Source: Zobellia barbeyronii (GTDB taxonomy: Bacteria; Bacteroidota; Bacteroidia; Flavobacteriales; Flavobacteriaceae). Taken from it: DNA of 64,000 bases. Below, one piece after another: positions 1-7,847 of this stretch. A program made the position numbers and the translations under genes. The notes under the pieces were generated by a model. The model worked only from the letters and a program-made list of their open reading frames with translations, did no database searches and was not told the DNA's origin. Where the stretch lies: assembly GCF_018603515.1 (NCBI RefSeq), contig NZ_JACATN010000004.1, positions 248,001 to 312,000 on the forward strand. The letters run 5' to 3'. Position 1 is the first letter of the stretch. Every line of letters starts with the position of its first letter.

Positions 1-199
1 TGGTGTTGATGCTGTTGCTAGTTCTGAGGCAGGTGCACGTGCAAGTCATGTTGGAACCAATGCTGGTGGAAAAACATCTTTTACTTTAGTAAAAGAACAA
101 TTCACATCTAATGCTTCTGGTGAAATTTCAATTTGGATATATGGGGTTACACCTGTTGATGCTTATGTAGATAATGTTAAAGTTTACCCAGTAGATTAA
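1..199 (+). CDS. C-terminal end of a secreted or surface protein (partial)
   Basis: An open frame runs in from the left edge (first whole codon at base 2) and stops at 197-199. The visible 65 residues are rich in Gly, Ala, Ser, Thr and Val. They end in a pattern of the form SGEISIWIYG-x-TPVDAYVDNVKVYPVD, which looks like the last strands of a beta-sandwich such as a carbohydrate-binding or PKD-like module. The stop lies only 8 bases before the first PL7 lyase, so the two are probably co-transcribed. An alginate-binding surface lipoprotein is an inference from this position; the family cannot be named from the fragment. Confidence 0.6.
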   Translation, partial: GVDAVASSEAGARASHVGTNAGGKTSFTLVKEQFTSNASGEISIWIYGVTPVDAYVDNVKVYPVD

Positions 200-207
200 T
201 TTTAGAA

Positions 208-1110
208 ATGACTAGTTTTCTAAAATATAAATTATCTGTCATAGTAATTATACTTGTATCTGTGAACGTGTCTTGTCAAACGACAAGGCACGGAACAGAT
301 ACAAAAATTAAAAAAGAAAAGTCTAAAAAAAAGAAGGTTAAACTTTCTAAAATAGATCTTAGTTATTGGAAAGTTACCATACCAGAGGGTACAGGAAAAG
401 GAGGAGCAATTAGTGTTGAGCCACCAGAGATTTTAAATTATGCTACAAATAAGACTTTAAAACCTTATATGTATAATGACTCTACAAAAGGAGCGCTAAC
501 ATTTTATGCCTACCCTACCTCAGCTACTACAGCCAATACAAAATATTCCAGATCAGAACTTAGAGAACAAATGGTTCCAGGTGACGATAATACAAATTGG
601 ACTTTTAAACAAGGAGGATCATTAAAAGCAAAACTTGCTGTTGATGAAGTTTCTCGTGATGAAAATGGTAAATATCATAAAATTATCATTTTGCAAATAC
701 ATGGACGTCTAACAAATGAACAACGAGATTTAATTGGCCAGAAAGACAATAACGCCCCTCCAGTATTAAAGATTTACTGGCAGAATGGTAAGGTTAGAGT
801 TAAGACCAAAAAACTAAAATACGCAGGTGCAAATTCAATAGGAATATTACATGAAGAGGCTTGGACAGATGATGAAGGATTCAATTTTGAAGAAGAAGTA
901 GGTTTTAGAAAATTTCAGATTGAAGTGAAAGTTTCCGATGGAAAAATGGTGGTTTCATTAAACAAAACTGAATTCGCCGTTTATGATGATTTCAATATGA
1001 AACGTTGGGGCATTTTCGAAAATTACTTCAAAGCAGGTAATTATTTTCAAAGCAGGGATGAAGGTTCTTTTGCTAAAGTTAGTTTTTATGAACTTGAAGT
1101 AAACCATTAA
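208..1110 (+). CDS. PL7 alginate lyase, lipoprotein (first of tandem pair)
   Basis: Predicted alginate lyase of polysaccharide lyase family 7, which cleaves alginate by beta-elimination. The three PL7 hallmarks are present: RSELRE (R115-E120), QIHG (Q163, H165) and YFKAGNYFQ (Y273-Q281). Q163, H165, R115 and Y279 match the family's substrate-neutralising and catalytic residues. The N terminus is a lipoprotein signal with lipobox VNVSC (Cys about residue 23), followed by a Lys-rich linker (about residues 33-46), so the enzyme is probably anchored in the outer membrane. The length of 300 residues fits a single-domain PL7. It is followed after 11 bp by a second PL7 gene with clearly related sequence. 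Whether it prefers M or G blocks cannot be read here. Confidence 0.93.
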   Translation: MTSFLKYKLSVIVIILVSVNVSCQTTRHGTDTKIKKEKSKKKKVKLSKIDLSYWKVTIPEGTGKGGAISVEPPEILNYATNKTLKPYMYNDSTKGALTFYAYPTSATTANTKYSRSELREQMVPGDDNTNWTFKQGGSLKAKLAVDEVSRDENGKYHKIIILQIHGRLTNEQRDLIGQKDNNAPPVLKIYWQNGKVRVKTKKLKYAGANSIGILHEEAWTDDEGFNFEEEVGFRKFQIEVKVSDGKMVVSLNKTEFAVYDDFNMKRWGIFENYFKAGNYFQSRDEGSFAKVSFYELEVNH

Positions 1111-1121
1111 TAACAATACTT

Positions 1122-2087
1122 ATGAATTTCAACAGTGTTCAATATTTTTTTAAACAAGCAATTATTAAAAATTGCTTGTTTCTTATTGTACTGTTCAGTT
1201 TATGGAGTTGCGACAATTCTTCTGATGCTATTGAAAAAGAGGTTGAAGAGGAAATGGTTGAACAAGAAGAGATTCAAGAAGAAGTTGAAATTATAGAAGA
1301 GACACCTGAAGAGGTTGTTGAAGAAACATTTTTATTACCAAATATTGATTTAAGTAATTGGAAAGTTACCCTCCCAACTGGTAGTCCAGATGAAGTAGAG
1401 CCACCAGAAATATCTGACTACGCTACTGATGATCGCTTACTACCATATATGTATAATGACTCAACAGATGGAGCACTGGTTTTTTATACATCGCCAGGTT
1501 CATCAACCAACAATTCTTCTTACTCGCGAACAGAGCTGAGAGAGCAACTCGTTCCAGGAAGTAATAGCACAAACTGGACTTTTACCGAAGGTGGAACTAT
1601 GAAAGGAACTTTGGCCGTTGATGAAATTTCAAAAGATGCTGAAGGTAAATATCACCGTACCATAATTATGCAAATACACGGTAGACTTACTAATGCCCAG
1701 CGAGATTTAATAGAAGAAGATGATAATAATGCGCCACCAATTTTAAAAATTTATTGGCAGAATGGAAAAATCAGGGTATTAACCAAAGTGCTTAATGACC
1801 TCACTGCATCTGATGAAGAAATACTACATACGGATGCCTGGAGTGATAATGACGGCTATACTTTTTCAGAAGAAATTGGAACTAACAAATTCATTTTAGA
1901 AATAATTGCTTCAGAAGGTAGACTGGAAATCATTTTGAATGAAACAGAGTCCATTATTTACGAAGATATTCATATGGAAAAATGGGGCGTTTTCGAAAAT
2001 TACTTTAAAGCAGGAAACTATCTACAAACTAAAGATGAAGGTAGTTTCGCAAGAGTTAAGTTTTACAACTTAGAAGTTACACATTAG
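1122..2087 (+). CDS. PL7 alginate lyase, lipoprotein with acidic linker (second of tandem pair)
   Basis: Second PL7 alginate lyase, paralogous to its upstream neighbour across the whole catalytic domain. Motifs are RTELRE (from R136), QIHG (Q184, H186) and YFKAGNYLQ (Y294-Q302, catalytic Tyr probably Y300). The signal peptide ends in lipobox LWSC, predicting a lipoprotein. Between the lipid anchor and the enzyme (about residues 38-70) lies a strongly acidic stretch made almost only of Glu, Val and Ile, absent from the first copy; it may be a spacer that holds the enzyme away from the membrane. The 11-bp gap to the first copy suggests one transcript. The pair most likely arose by tandem duplication, with functional divergence (for example endo versus exo, or M versus G preference) possible but unproven. 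Confidence 0.93.
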   Translation: MNFNSVQYFFKQAIIKNCLFLIVLFSLWSCDNSSDAIEKEVEEEMVEQEEIQEEVEIIEETPEEVVEETFLLPNIDLSNWKVTLPTGSPDEVEPPEISDYATDDRLLPYMYNDSTDGALVFYTSPGSSTNNSSYSRTELREQLVPGSNSTNWTFTEGGTMKGTLAVDEISKDAEGKYHRTIIMQIHGRLTNAQRDLIEEDDNNAPPILKIYWQNGKIRVLTKVLNDLTASDEEILHTDAWSDNDGYTFSEEIGTNKFILEIIASEGRLEIILNETESIIYEDIHMEKWGVFENYFKAGNYLQTKDEGSFARVKFYNLEVTH

Positions 2088-2128
2088 ATAGTTTTATAAT
2101 ACAATACAGGTTAAAGCATAGAAATTGA

Positions 2129-2189
2129 GTTGTTTTGAGTTAGTTGAGAGTAATTTTGCTGGCCCGCTCACCACGGGTCGGTAAAATTT
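2129..2189 (+). ncRNA. Conserved RNA hairpin element, copy 1
   Basis: A segment of about 60 bp that recurs at 12520-12581, each time between a polysaccharide-utilisation gene and one of the paired GntR genes. It folds into a stem with arms CTGGCCCG (2159-2166) and CGGGTCGG (2174-2181) around the 7-nt loop CTCACCA. The stem extends outward by AATTTTG against TAAAATT to 15 bp. All differences from the other copy within the stem keep pairing. No clean U-tract follows the GC stem, so it is not a textbook terminator. It may be a terminator, processing site or leader element; the class is unknown. Confidence 0.6.
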
Positions 2190-2282
2190 CAAAAACATCA
2201 AAACGCTATAAAAACTACACTTACATAGTTTATTCTTTATTATTCTATTAGACCTAATAATTTTTTGAACTGCACACGCGAT

Positions 2283-3011
2283 ATGAAGTTAGAAATACTA
2301 ACAAAACAAGAAAATAGGGAAATCCAAAATGGGATTATCTCAAAAATTCGTGACCTCATTAATTACAAAAATCTTGAGCCAGGTGATAAATTACCTGCTG
2401 AAAGAGTACTATCCGAAAAATTTGATGTCAGTAGAACTAGCGTACGTGAAGCCATTCAGAAACTTGAATTTTATGGGATTTTAAATTCCAAACCGCAAAG
2501 CGGAACTTTCATTTCTAACATTGGTCAGATTGCCATGAACGGCATGATCGATGATATTACAAGTTTAGAAGAACAAGACTTTGTTTCTTTAGTAGAGACC
2601 CGAATTCTACTTGAACTTAAAACAGTAAAATTAGCGGCCATCAGAAGAACTGATGAAGATTTAGAACGCATTAAGTTTGCTTTGGATGCGTACAATAAGA
2701 AGATGCTATCTGGTGAGGATTGCCTAGAAGAAGATTTGCTATTTCACTTAGCCGTAGCTTCTGCGAGTAAGAATAGCACCATAAACACACTCATGTTACT
2801 TATCACTCCAGAGATTATCGTTGCTTATGACAAGGACCGTGTCTGTGAAGGAGACGTTGCCTTATCTGAAATTAAAAAGCATGAAGACATTTATTCGGCC
2901 ATCTTAAACCAAGACCCAAAATTAGCTAAAGAAAAGATGAAAGCACACTTTAGTAAACTATACGATTACATCTATGGAAAGGACCGAGATATTAAGTTAA
3001 AAAGAAAATAA
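2283..3011 (+). CDS. FadR-type GntR family transcriptional regulator (copy 1)
   Basis: GntR-family regulator of the FadR type: N-terminal winged helix (about residues 10-80, with PGDKLPAERVLSEKF and SVREAIQKLEFYGIL) and a C-terminal FCD ligand-binding domain with the conserved FHLAVA and KKHEDI His positions. The start at 2283 is chosen because it gives 242 residues and aligns exactly with the paralogue at 12705; an in-frame TTG at 2265 would add six residues. The two proteins are about 90% identical by eye, nearly all in the DNA-binding half, so they should recognise the same operator. FadR-type regulators in uronate clusters usually respond to the sugar acid, which suggests KDG, KDPG or DEH as ligand (inference). 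No TGGTnnACCA operator is seen before this copy. Confidence 0.9.
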   Translation: MKLEILTKQENREIQNGIISKIRDLINYKNLEPGDKLPAERVLSEKFDVSRTSVREAIQKLEFYGILNSKPQSGTFISNIGQIAMNGMIDDITSLEEQDFVSLVETRILLELKTVKLAAIRRTDEDLERIKFALDAYNKKMLSGEDCLEEDLLFHLAVASASKNSTINTLMLLITPEIIVAYDKDRVCEGDVALSEIKKHEDIYSAILNQDPKLAKEKMKAHFSKLYDYIYGKDRDIKLKRK

Positions 3012-3110
3012 GGTTCCATAAATACTTCAAATTATTTGCCTAATATAACGGAAGATACCTAGAGACACTCACTATCTTACTCATGGTCTAGAGCGAATGA
3101 AAATTAAATA

Positions 3111-5429
3111 ATGAAAGTCAAATTATTAATACTAGGTATTACTCTTCTACTCTTTTCTTGTGGAGAAAATTCAAACCTTCAAAACGTCTATGTAAGAGAC
3201 ATCCCGGAATTGCAAGGAGCACTCAACAAAGCTATGCCAGGAGATAATATTGTAATGGCCAATGGAGTTTGGAAAGATGTTCCAATCATATTTTTTGGGA
3301 AAGGCACAAAAGAACAACCCATCAACTTACGAGCAGAAACTCCGGGTAAAGTTTTTATTGAGGGAGAGTCCTATCTTCATCTGGGAGGCGAACATTTAAT
3401 AATTGACGGACTATACTTCAGAAACGGGTATTCACCCAAAAATTCTATTATTCGCTATATGATAAGCGAGGATAGTATTGCCTTTAACTGTAGGGTTACC
3501 AATACTGTTATTGAAGATTTTACAAAACCAAATAGGTTAACAAATGATCGCTGGGTTGAATTTTACGGCAAACACAACCAGCTAGATCATTCTTATCTCT
3601 CAGGAAAATCTAACGACGGCGAAACGGTAAGAGTATTTTTTACCGGTAATGAGCATATTAATAATCACCACCAAATCGTAAATAACTACTTTGGTCCACG
3701 TCCTAGAAAAGGAGGTCCTAGAGCCGAAACTATACGGATTGGAGATAGTAAAACAAGAGTCTCCCCTAGTTTTACGAACGTGTCTGATAATTATTTCGAA
3801 GCTTGTAATGGCGAGGTTGAGATTATCTCCGACAAGACAAATTTTAATACATTCAAGAATAATATTTTCTATAAGTGCGAAGGTTCCCTAGTATTAAGAC
3901 ATGGGAGCTACGCCACTGTAGATGCAAACATTTTTATTGGCGGCGATGAATCTGACTTTTATGGAGGAATCCGAATAGTGAACACCGGGCACTGGATTAC
4001 CAATAATTATTTCTACAAAATTAAAGGAAAGCAATTCAGAAGTCCACTTGCTATTATGAATGGTATTCCAATGACACCTTTAAACCGGTACTTACAAGTT
4101 AGTGATGTTGTTGTGGCCTATAATACTTGGATAGATTGTAAATCTCCATGGCAAATTGGGGTTGGTCAGAATCTTGAAAGTGCCGATGTACTCCCTCCAA
4201 GTGAAATTCGTTCGGCGCCACCTATACGAACTATTGTAGCCAATAATATCATTTATAATACGAAAATAGATGAAACTCCAGTAATAAACCATAGTACCAT
4301 GGAAGGAGTTCTATTTAAGAATAACATCATAGATAATGCTAGTGAAGATTATTCTGAATATGATGTTCTACAAGATGGAGCTATAAAAATGAATAAGATT
4401 AACGAGTGGCTATATGCTCCGGCTGATTCCGAAAACAAAATTATGGAGGATGTTTATACTGGCTACGATTTTGCTAAAATTAACCACGATATTTTTGGAG
4501 CATCAAGAACGGAAAAGAATAGCATTGGTGCAATTAACCAAACCGCAACAGCTGAAAAATTTAAAATTGACAAGAAGAAATATGGACCAAAGTGGTTTTC
4601 AACCGAAAAAATAAATATTGAGCCAAAAATATTGACCGCTTCATCTGCGGTTGGCCAGCTTGCCGAAAAAATTAGCGAAGCGGCTTCAGGAGATATTATT
4701 GAGTTAAGTGATGCATTATATACCCTCCCCTCTTCACTTAAAATAGATAAGGAAATTACGCTTCGTTCTAAAGATTCTAAAAATAGAGCAGAACTGGTAT
4801 TCACAGGAATGAAAGATTCTGTAGCTTTTGAAATGAAGCCTAAAGGAACCATCAGGTTAGAAAGTCTCATACTAAAAGGTGAACAAAGCAAGTATGCCTT
4901 TGCTCCTTTAAAGATAAATATGGCTTCGGCTTATAACTTGTATGTTGAGAATTGTGTGATCGAGGATTTTGGTTACGTTCTAAGAGCTTATAAAGGGTCT
5001 TTTGCTGACACTATCAATTTTAAGAAAACGATAATCAAAAATTGCCAAAACGGGATTGAATTAGCCGCTGAGGACAAAGGCGATTATAATGCCGAAATGG
5101 TATCTGTTGACCACTGTATATTTGAAAATGTGCAAAGCAATATCATTAATTTCTATCGGGGAGGTTATGATGAATCAACCATAGGTGGATTTTTATCTGT
5201 CACAAATAGCACCTTCACAGATAGTGGTAAAAATGAAAAAAACGACATCTTAATAAAAACCAGAGGTATTATCAATGTGACCATTAAAAACAATACCTTC
5301 AAAAATAACCCTGTTGAACTTGTTGCGCTACTATGGGGAGAAAAGAACAATCATCACTTGAACAATACTTTAACAAATTCTGGAAAAATCAAGGTTGAAG
5401 AGCAGCAAAAACTTAAGATACTATATTAA
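3111..5429 (+). CDS. PL6 alginate lyase, two-domain lipoprotein
   Basis: Predicted polysaccharide lyase of family 6 (chondroitinase B-like parallel beta-helix). The signal peptide ends in lipobox LFSC (Cys about 17). Residues about 25-460 form the catalytic helix, recognisable from NGEVEIISDK, where two Glu would bind calcium and K242 is the catalytic base, followed 21 residues later by R263 in LVLRHG. This Lys/Arg spacing is the same as in chondroitinase B and characterised PL6 alginate lyases. Residues about 500-772 form a second beta-helix, as in the long two-domain PL6 enzymes. It lies 99 bp after the GntR gene and within an alginate locus, so alginate rather than dermatan is the likely substrate. 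Endo or exo action cannot be decided. Confidence 0.9.
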   Translation: MKVKLLILGITLLLFSCGENSNLQNVYVRDIPELQGALNKAMPGDNIVMANGVWKDVPIIFFGKGTKEQPINLRAETPGKVFIEGESYLHLGGEHLIIDGLYFRNGYSPKNSIIRYMISEDSIAFNCRVTNTVIEDFTKPNRLTNDRWVEFYGKHNQLDHSYLSGKSNDGETVRVFFTGNEHINNHHQIVNNYFGPRPRKGGPRAETIRIGDSKTRVSPSFTNVSDNYFEACNGEVEIISDKTNFNTFKNNIFYKCEGSLVLRHGSYATVDANIFIGGDESDFYGGIRIVNTGHWITNNYFYKIKGKQFRSPLAIMNGIPMTPLNRYLQVSDVVVAYNTWIDCKSPWQIGVGQNLESADVLPPSEIRSAPPIRTIVANNIIYNTKIDETPVINHSTMEGVLFKNNIIDNASEDYSEYDVLQDGAIKMNKINEWLYAPADSENKIMEDVYTGYDFAKINHDIFGASRTEKNSIGAINQTATAEKFKIDKKKYGPKWFSTEKINIEPKILTASSAVGQLAEKISEAASGDIIELSDALYTLPSSLKIDKEITLRSKDSKNRAELVFTGMKDSVAFEMKPKGTIRLESLILKGEQSKYAFAPLKINMASAYNLYVENCVIEDFGYVLRAYKGSFADTINFKKTIIKNCQNGIELAAEDKGDYNAEMVSVDHCIFENVQSNIINFYRGGYDESTIGGFLSVTNSTFTDSGKNEKNDILIKTRGIINVTIKNNTFKNNPVELVALLWGEKNNHHLNNTLTNSGKIKVEEQQKLKILY

Positions 5430-5509
5430 TAAATTGATTACAAAATAAAGACAACTACGGAGTGGAGTTGCCAAATCATACGCCAATCATCTTATCAAAA
5501 AATTAAACA

Positions 5510-6784
5510 ATGGAAAACCAAATCGCTAAAACATCATTCATTAAAAAAATTCTTGCTTTAGTCCTAGCTTTTGGCCCAGGAATTTTCGCTATTGGTTACA
5601 CCATTGGCACTGGTAGTGTAACTTCTATGATTGTTGCCGGTAGTACGTATGGCATGCAATTATTATGGGTTTTGGTTTTGAGTTGTATATTTTCGGGCAT
5701 GCTCATGTATGCCTATGGCAATTATGCTTTGGTGACCGGCGAAACTGCACTATACGCTTTTAAAAAACACATTAAATGGGGCAAGCCAATTGCTATTCTC
5801 ATAATTTTGGGTGTATCATTTGGCCAATGGAACTCACTAATGGGTATTCTAGGAATTTCGGCTAATATCATTTTTGAGATATTCGTTATATATTTTCCTT
5901 CTTTAGTTGATCACAAATATGAATTGGTTCTTACAATTGCCATTGTGGTAATTGCTATTATGTATCGTTTTCTACTGATAGGGAAGTATGTTTTCTTTGA
6001 AAAAATACTAGTGATTTTCGTAACCATTATGGGACTTTCTTTCTTCATATCTCTCTTTATGGTTTTCCCTTTGCCTATAGAAATTGCCCAAGGTCTTATA
6101 CCTTCTGTGCCCAAAGTACAAGGTGGTAGTATGATGGTAGCGGCCTTTGTTGGAACTACCATGGCAGCAGCCACATTTCTTTCTCGCCCTCTATTTGTAA
6201 AAGGGAAGGGATGGACTATGAAAAATCTTAAACAACAAAAGAAAGATGCTATTATAGCGGCCTCTTTGGTTTTTATAATTAGTGCTTCTGTGATGGCTGT
6301 GGCTTGTGGAGCATTGTTCCATGAAGGACAACCTGTCACCCAAGTATTGGATATGGTAAATACACTTGAGCCGGTAGCTGGTAAATTTGCCCTTACACTT
6401 TTCTTTTTCGGAACGCTAAGTGCTGGACTTTCTTCTATTTTCCCATGCTTATTAATTGCCCCTATTTTACTCTCGGATTATCAATCTGGTGAGTTGGATA
6501 CTACTTCAAAGCAGTTTAAAATCATAACAGGAATAGCTTGTTTGTTCGCTTTAATAGTTCCTGCTTTTGGAGCTAACCCAATAGAAATGCAAATTCTTTC
6601 TCAGGTTTTTAATGTCTTTGTACTTCCATTGGTGATACTTGGTATTATTCTACTCATCAATAATGCAAAGCTTATGAAAGAACATAAAGCCAAGCTTCCA
6701 TTGAACATAGGATTATTCGCTGCTTTATTTTTCTCTTGTGTTATTTCATACAATGGTGTTATAGCACTAGTAGAATATTTCTAA
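5510..6784 (+). CDS. Nramp-fold transporter lacking the metal-binding motifs
   Basis: Integral membrane protein of 424 residues with about 11 transmembrane segments and the overall Nramp (SLC11) pattern, beginning with GPGIFAIGY in TM1. In true Nramp metal transporters TM1 carries DPGN and TM6 carries MPH. Here the corresponding stretches read IGTGS and MAAATFLSRP, so both metal-binding motifs are missing. A conventional manganese or iron transporter is therefore unlikely. It sits between a PL6 lyase and susC in an alginate locus, which suggests inner-membrane transport of an alginate-derived uronate or another small solute (inference). It is separated from PL6 by 80 bp and is followed by a 1-kb intergenic region. 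The family assignment is fairly sure; the substrate is not known. Confidence 0.75.
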   Translation: MENQIAKTSFIKKILALVLAFGPGIFAIGYTIGTGSVTSMIVAGSTYGMQLLWVLVLSCIFSGMLMYAYGNYALVTGETALYAFKKHIKWGKPIAILIILGVSFGQWNSLMGILGISANIIFEIFVIYFPSLVDHKYELVLTIAIVVIAIMYRFLLIGKYVFFEKILVIFVTIMGLSFFISLFMVFPLPIEIAQGLIPSVPKVQGGSMMVAAFVGTTMAAATFLSRPLFVKGKGWTMKNLKQQKKDAIIAASLVFIISASVMAVACGALFHEGQPVTQVLDMVNTLEPVAGKFALTLFFFGTLSAGLSSIFPCLLIAPILLSDYQSGELDTTSKQFKIITGIACLFALIVPAFGANPIEMQILSQVFNVFVLPLVILGIILLINNAKLMKEHKAKLPLNIGLFAALFFSCVISYNGVIALVEYF

Positions 6785-7490
6785 AAGAAATAACACCTTT
6801 CCGTATATGCACTTCTAAAAAGTGCAGAATCGAATCTAAAGTGAGTCATTCTTAAATCTGCTAGCTGAAAATAAATGCTATCAAACGTTAACTACAGCTA
6901 GCTCAGAAAATAACCTGCAGGAAACCGTTAGTAATGGCGCCCGCATCCTACAATTCCACTTACAAAAAAAATTGAGCTTATTATATAAGTAAAAATTCGA
7001 ACCATAACATCTATTCTGGTCCAAGAACAACTATAATCCTTATATTTTGTCTCAGGATGTCAGCTGATATAAATGGGGTTCTTTTCTTAATGGAACTTGT
7101 AAAAGATTCTAAAACTACCAAAGAAATAGTCTGGGCAAAATTCAAAAGCAATCCGTTTATGTAAATTTTAGTAAATTAATATAAACTTTAATTAGTCCTA
7201 ATCCCGTACAACCAACTCCGTTTGTCATACACACGCTCCGTACTAACAGGAGCTAGGTATAGAAAAATAGTAACTTCCCACATTAAGGATAGAAGTGAGG
7301 GCAAAAAATTACCCATACCCTACCCTAACTAGCATCTATAGATATCACTTTCCACTAGCACCAATTCAAATAAAAGCTAAAGAATTTCTTTTGTTATACC
7401 TCAGCAACAGATAATTGCCAATTTAGCATATAGCAGTTCTTTATAATGTCAACTAGATAATGTACACTACCAAATTTCTTGATATTAATT

Positions 7491-7520
7491 TTTGTTTAAC
7501 AAAGTATTAAGTTATATTTG
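7491..7520 (+). promoter_or_regulatory. Predicted susC promoter (Bacteroidota type)
   Basis: TATATTTG at 7513-7520 fits the Bacteroidota -7 consensus TAnnTTTG, with TTTG at 7491-7494 as a -33 element 18 bp upstream. Its 3' edge overlaps the first operator box, so a bound regulator would cover the start site. Transcription from here would give a leader of about 320 nt before susC. Confidence 0.55.
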
Positions 7521-7554
7521 GTAAACCAATTTGGTAAACCAGTATGGAAAACCA
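7519..7554 (+). promoter_or_regulatory. Triple GntR/FadR-type operator
   Basis: Three boxes in phase: TGGTAAACCA (7519-7528), TGGTAAACCA (7532-7541) and TGGAAAACCA (7545-7554). They repeat at exactly 13 bp. TGGT/ACCA half-sites match the general FadR/GntR form (GT-n-AC core). The same box, TGGTTAACCA, lies before the second GntR gene. Position at or just after the -7 box implies repression of susC by one or both GntR paralogues. Confidence 0.65.
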
Positions 7555-7632
7555 ATTGAATTTAACAATTTTTGACTAATATTTATCAAAAAGACACTTT
7601 ATGAAACTGTAACGAACTGAAATGAAAAAAGG

Positions 7633-7647
7633 ATGGGTCTAACCCAT
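7633..7647 (+). other. Leader hairpin 1 of susC
   Basis: Perfect 6-bp stem ATGGGT / ACCCAT with a 3-nt CTA loop, followed by a short run of T. It lies in the predicted long leader of susC. It could be a weak attenuator, or chance. Confidence 0.3.
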
Positions 7648-7795
7648 AATTTTTACTAAAATCACTTCTTTATGAAGGAAAGTAACACTTAGAACATGTA
7701 CTTTTTACTACGCACGCTCATTGTAAGATTATAAATAATTCAGAGACATTAATGAGTACTGCACTTAGTGAATTGAAGATTAAACAAGACTCTCA

Positions 7796-7814
7796 TTTAG
7801 GCGCTTGGCCTAAA
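7796..7814 (+). other. Leader hairpin 2 of susC
   Basis: Perfect 7-bp stem TTTAGGC / GCCTAAA with loop GCTTG, ending 33 nt before the susC start codon. Its place just ahead of the ribosome-binding region could affect translation or mRNA stability; no such function is shown. Confidence 0.35.
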
Positions 7815-7847
7815 ACTAATTAACATTACTAACTTAACATTAAACAA

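Larger units (their letters stand above)
6785..7847 (+). other. Long intergenic region upstream of susC
   Basis: About 1.06 kb with no convincing gene. Its left end has a hairpin (6808-6826, arms TGCACTT and AAGTGCA) without a U-tract just after the Nramp-like gene. A 35-codon open frame at 7057-7164 has no supporting features. The right third holds the apparent susC promoter (7491-7520), three TGGTnnACCA-type operator boxes (7519-7554) and a leader of roughly 320 nt containing two hairpins. The middle part (about 6830-7480) shows nothing I can assign and may be decayed sequence. Confidence 0.6.

Noticed and set aside
2265-2282. TTG start for the first GntR gene
   Set aside because: Would add six residues not present in the otherwise near-identical paralogue; ATG at 2283 fits better.
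4463-4891. 142-codon open frame antisense to the PL6 lyase gene
   Set aside because: Lies wholly within a well-supported gene and its translation has no family-like pattern; a shadow of the real frame.
5911-6339. 142-codon open frame antisense to the Nramp-like gene
   Set aside because: Composition reflects the complement of membrane-helix codons; no independent support.
6808-6826. Hairpin TGCACTT / AAGTGCA as terminator of the Nramp-like gene
   Set aside because: No T-tract follows; kept only as a note in the intergenic entry.
7057-7164. 35-codon open frame in the susC upstream region
   Set aside because: No signal peptide, membrane helix, recognisable motif or ribosome-site evidence; length is within chance for this base composition.
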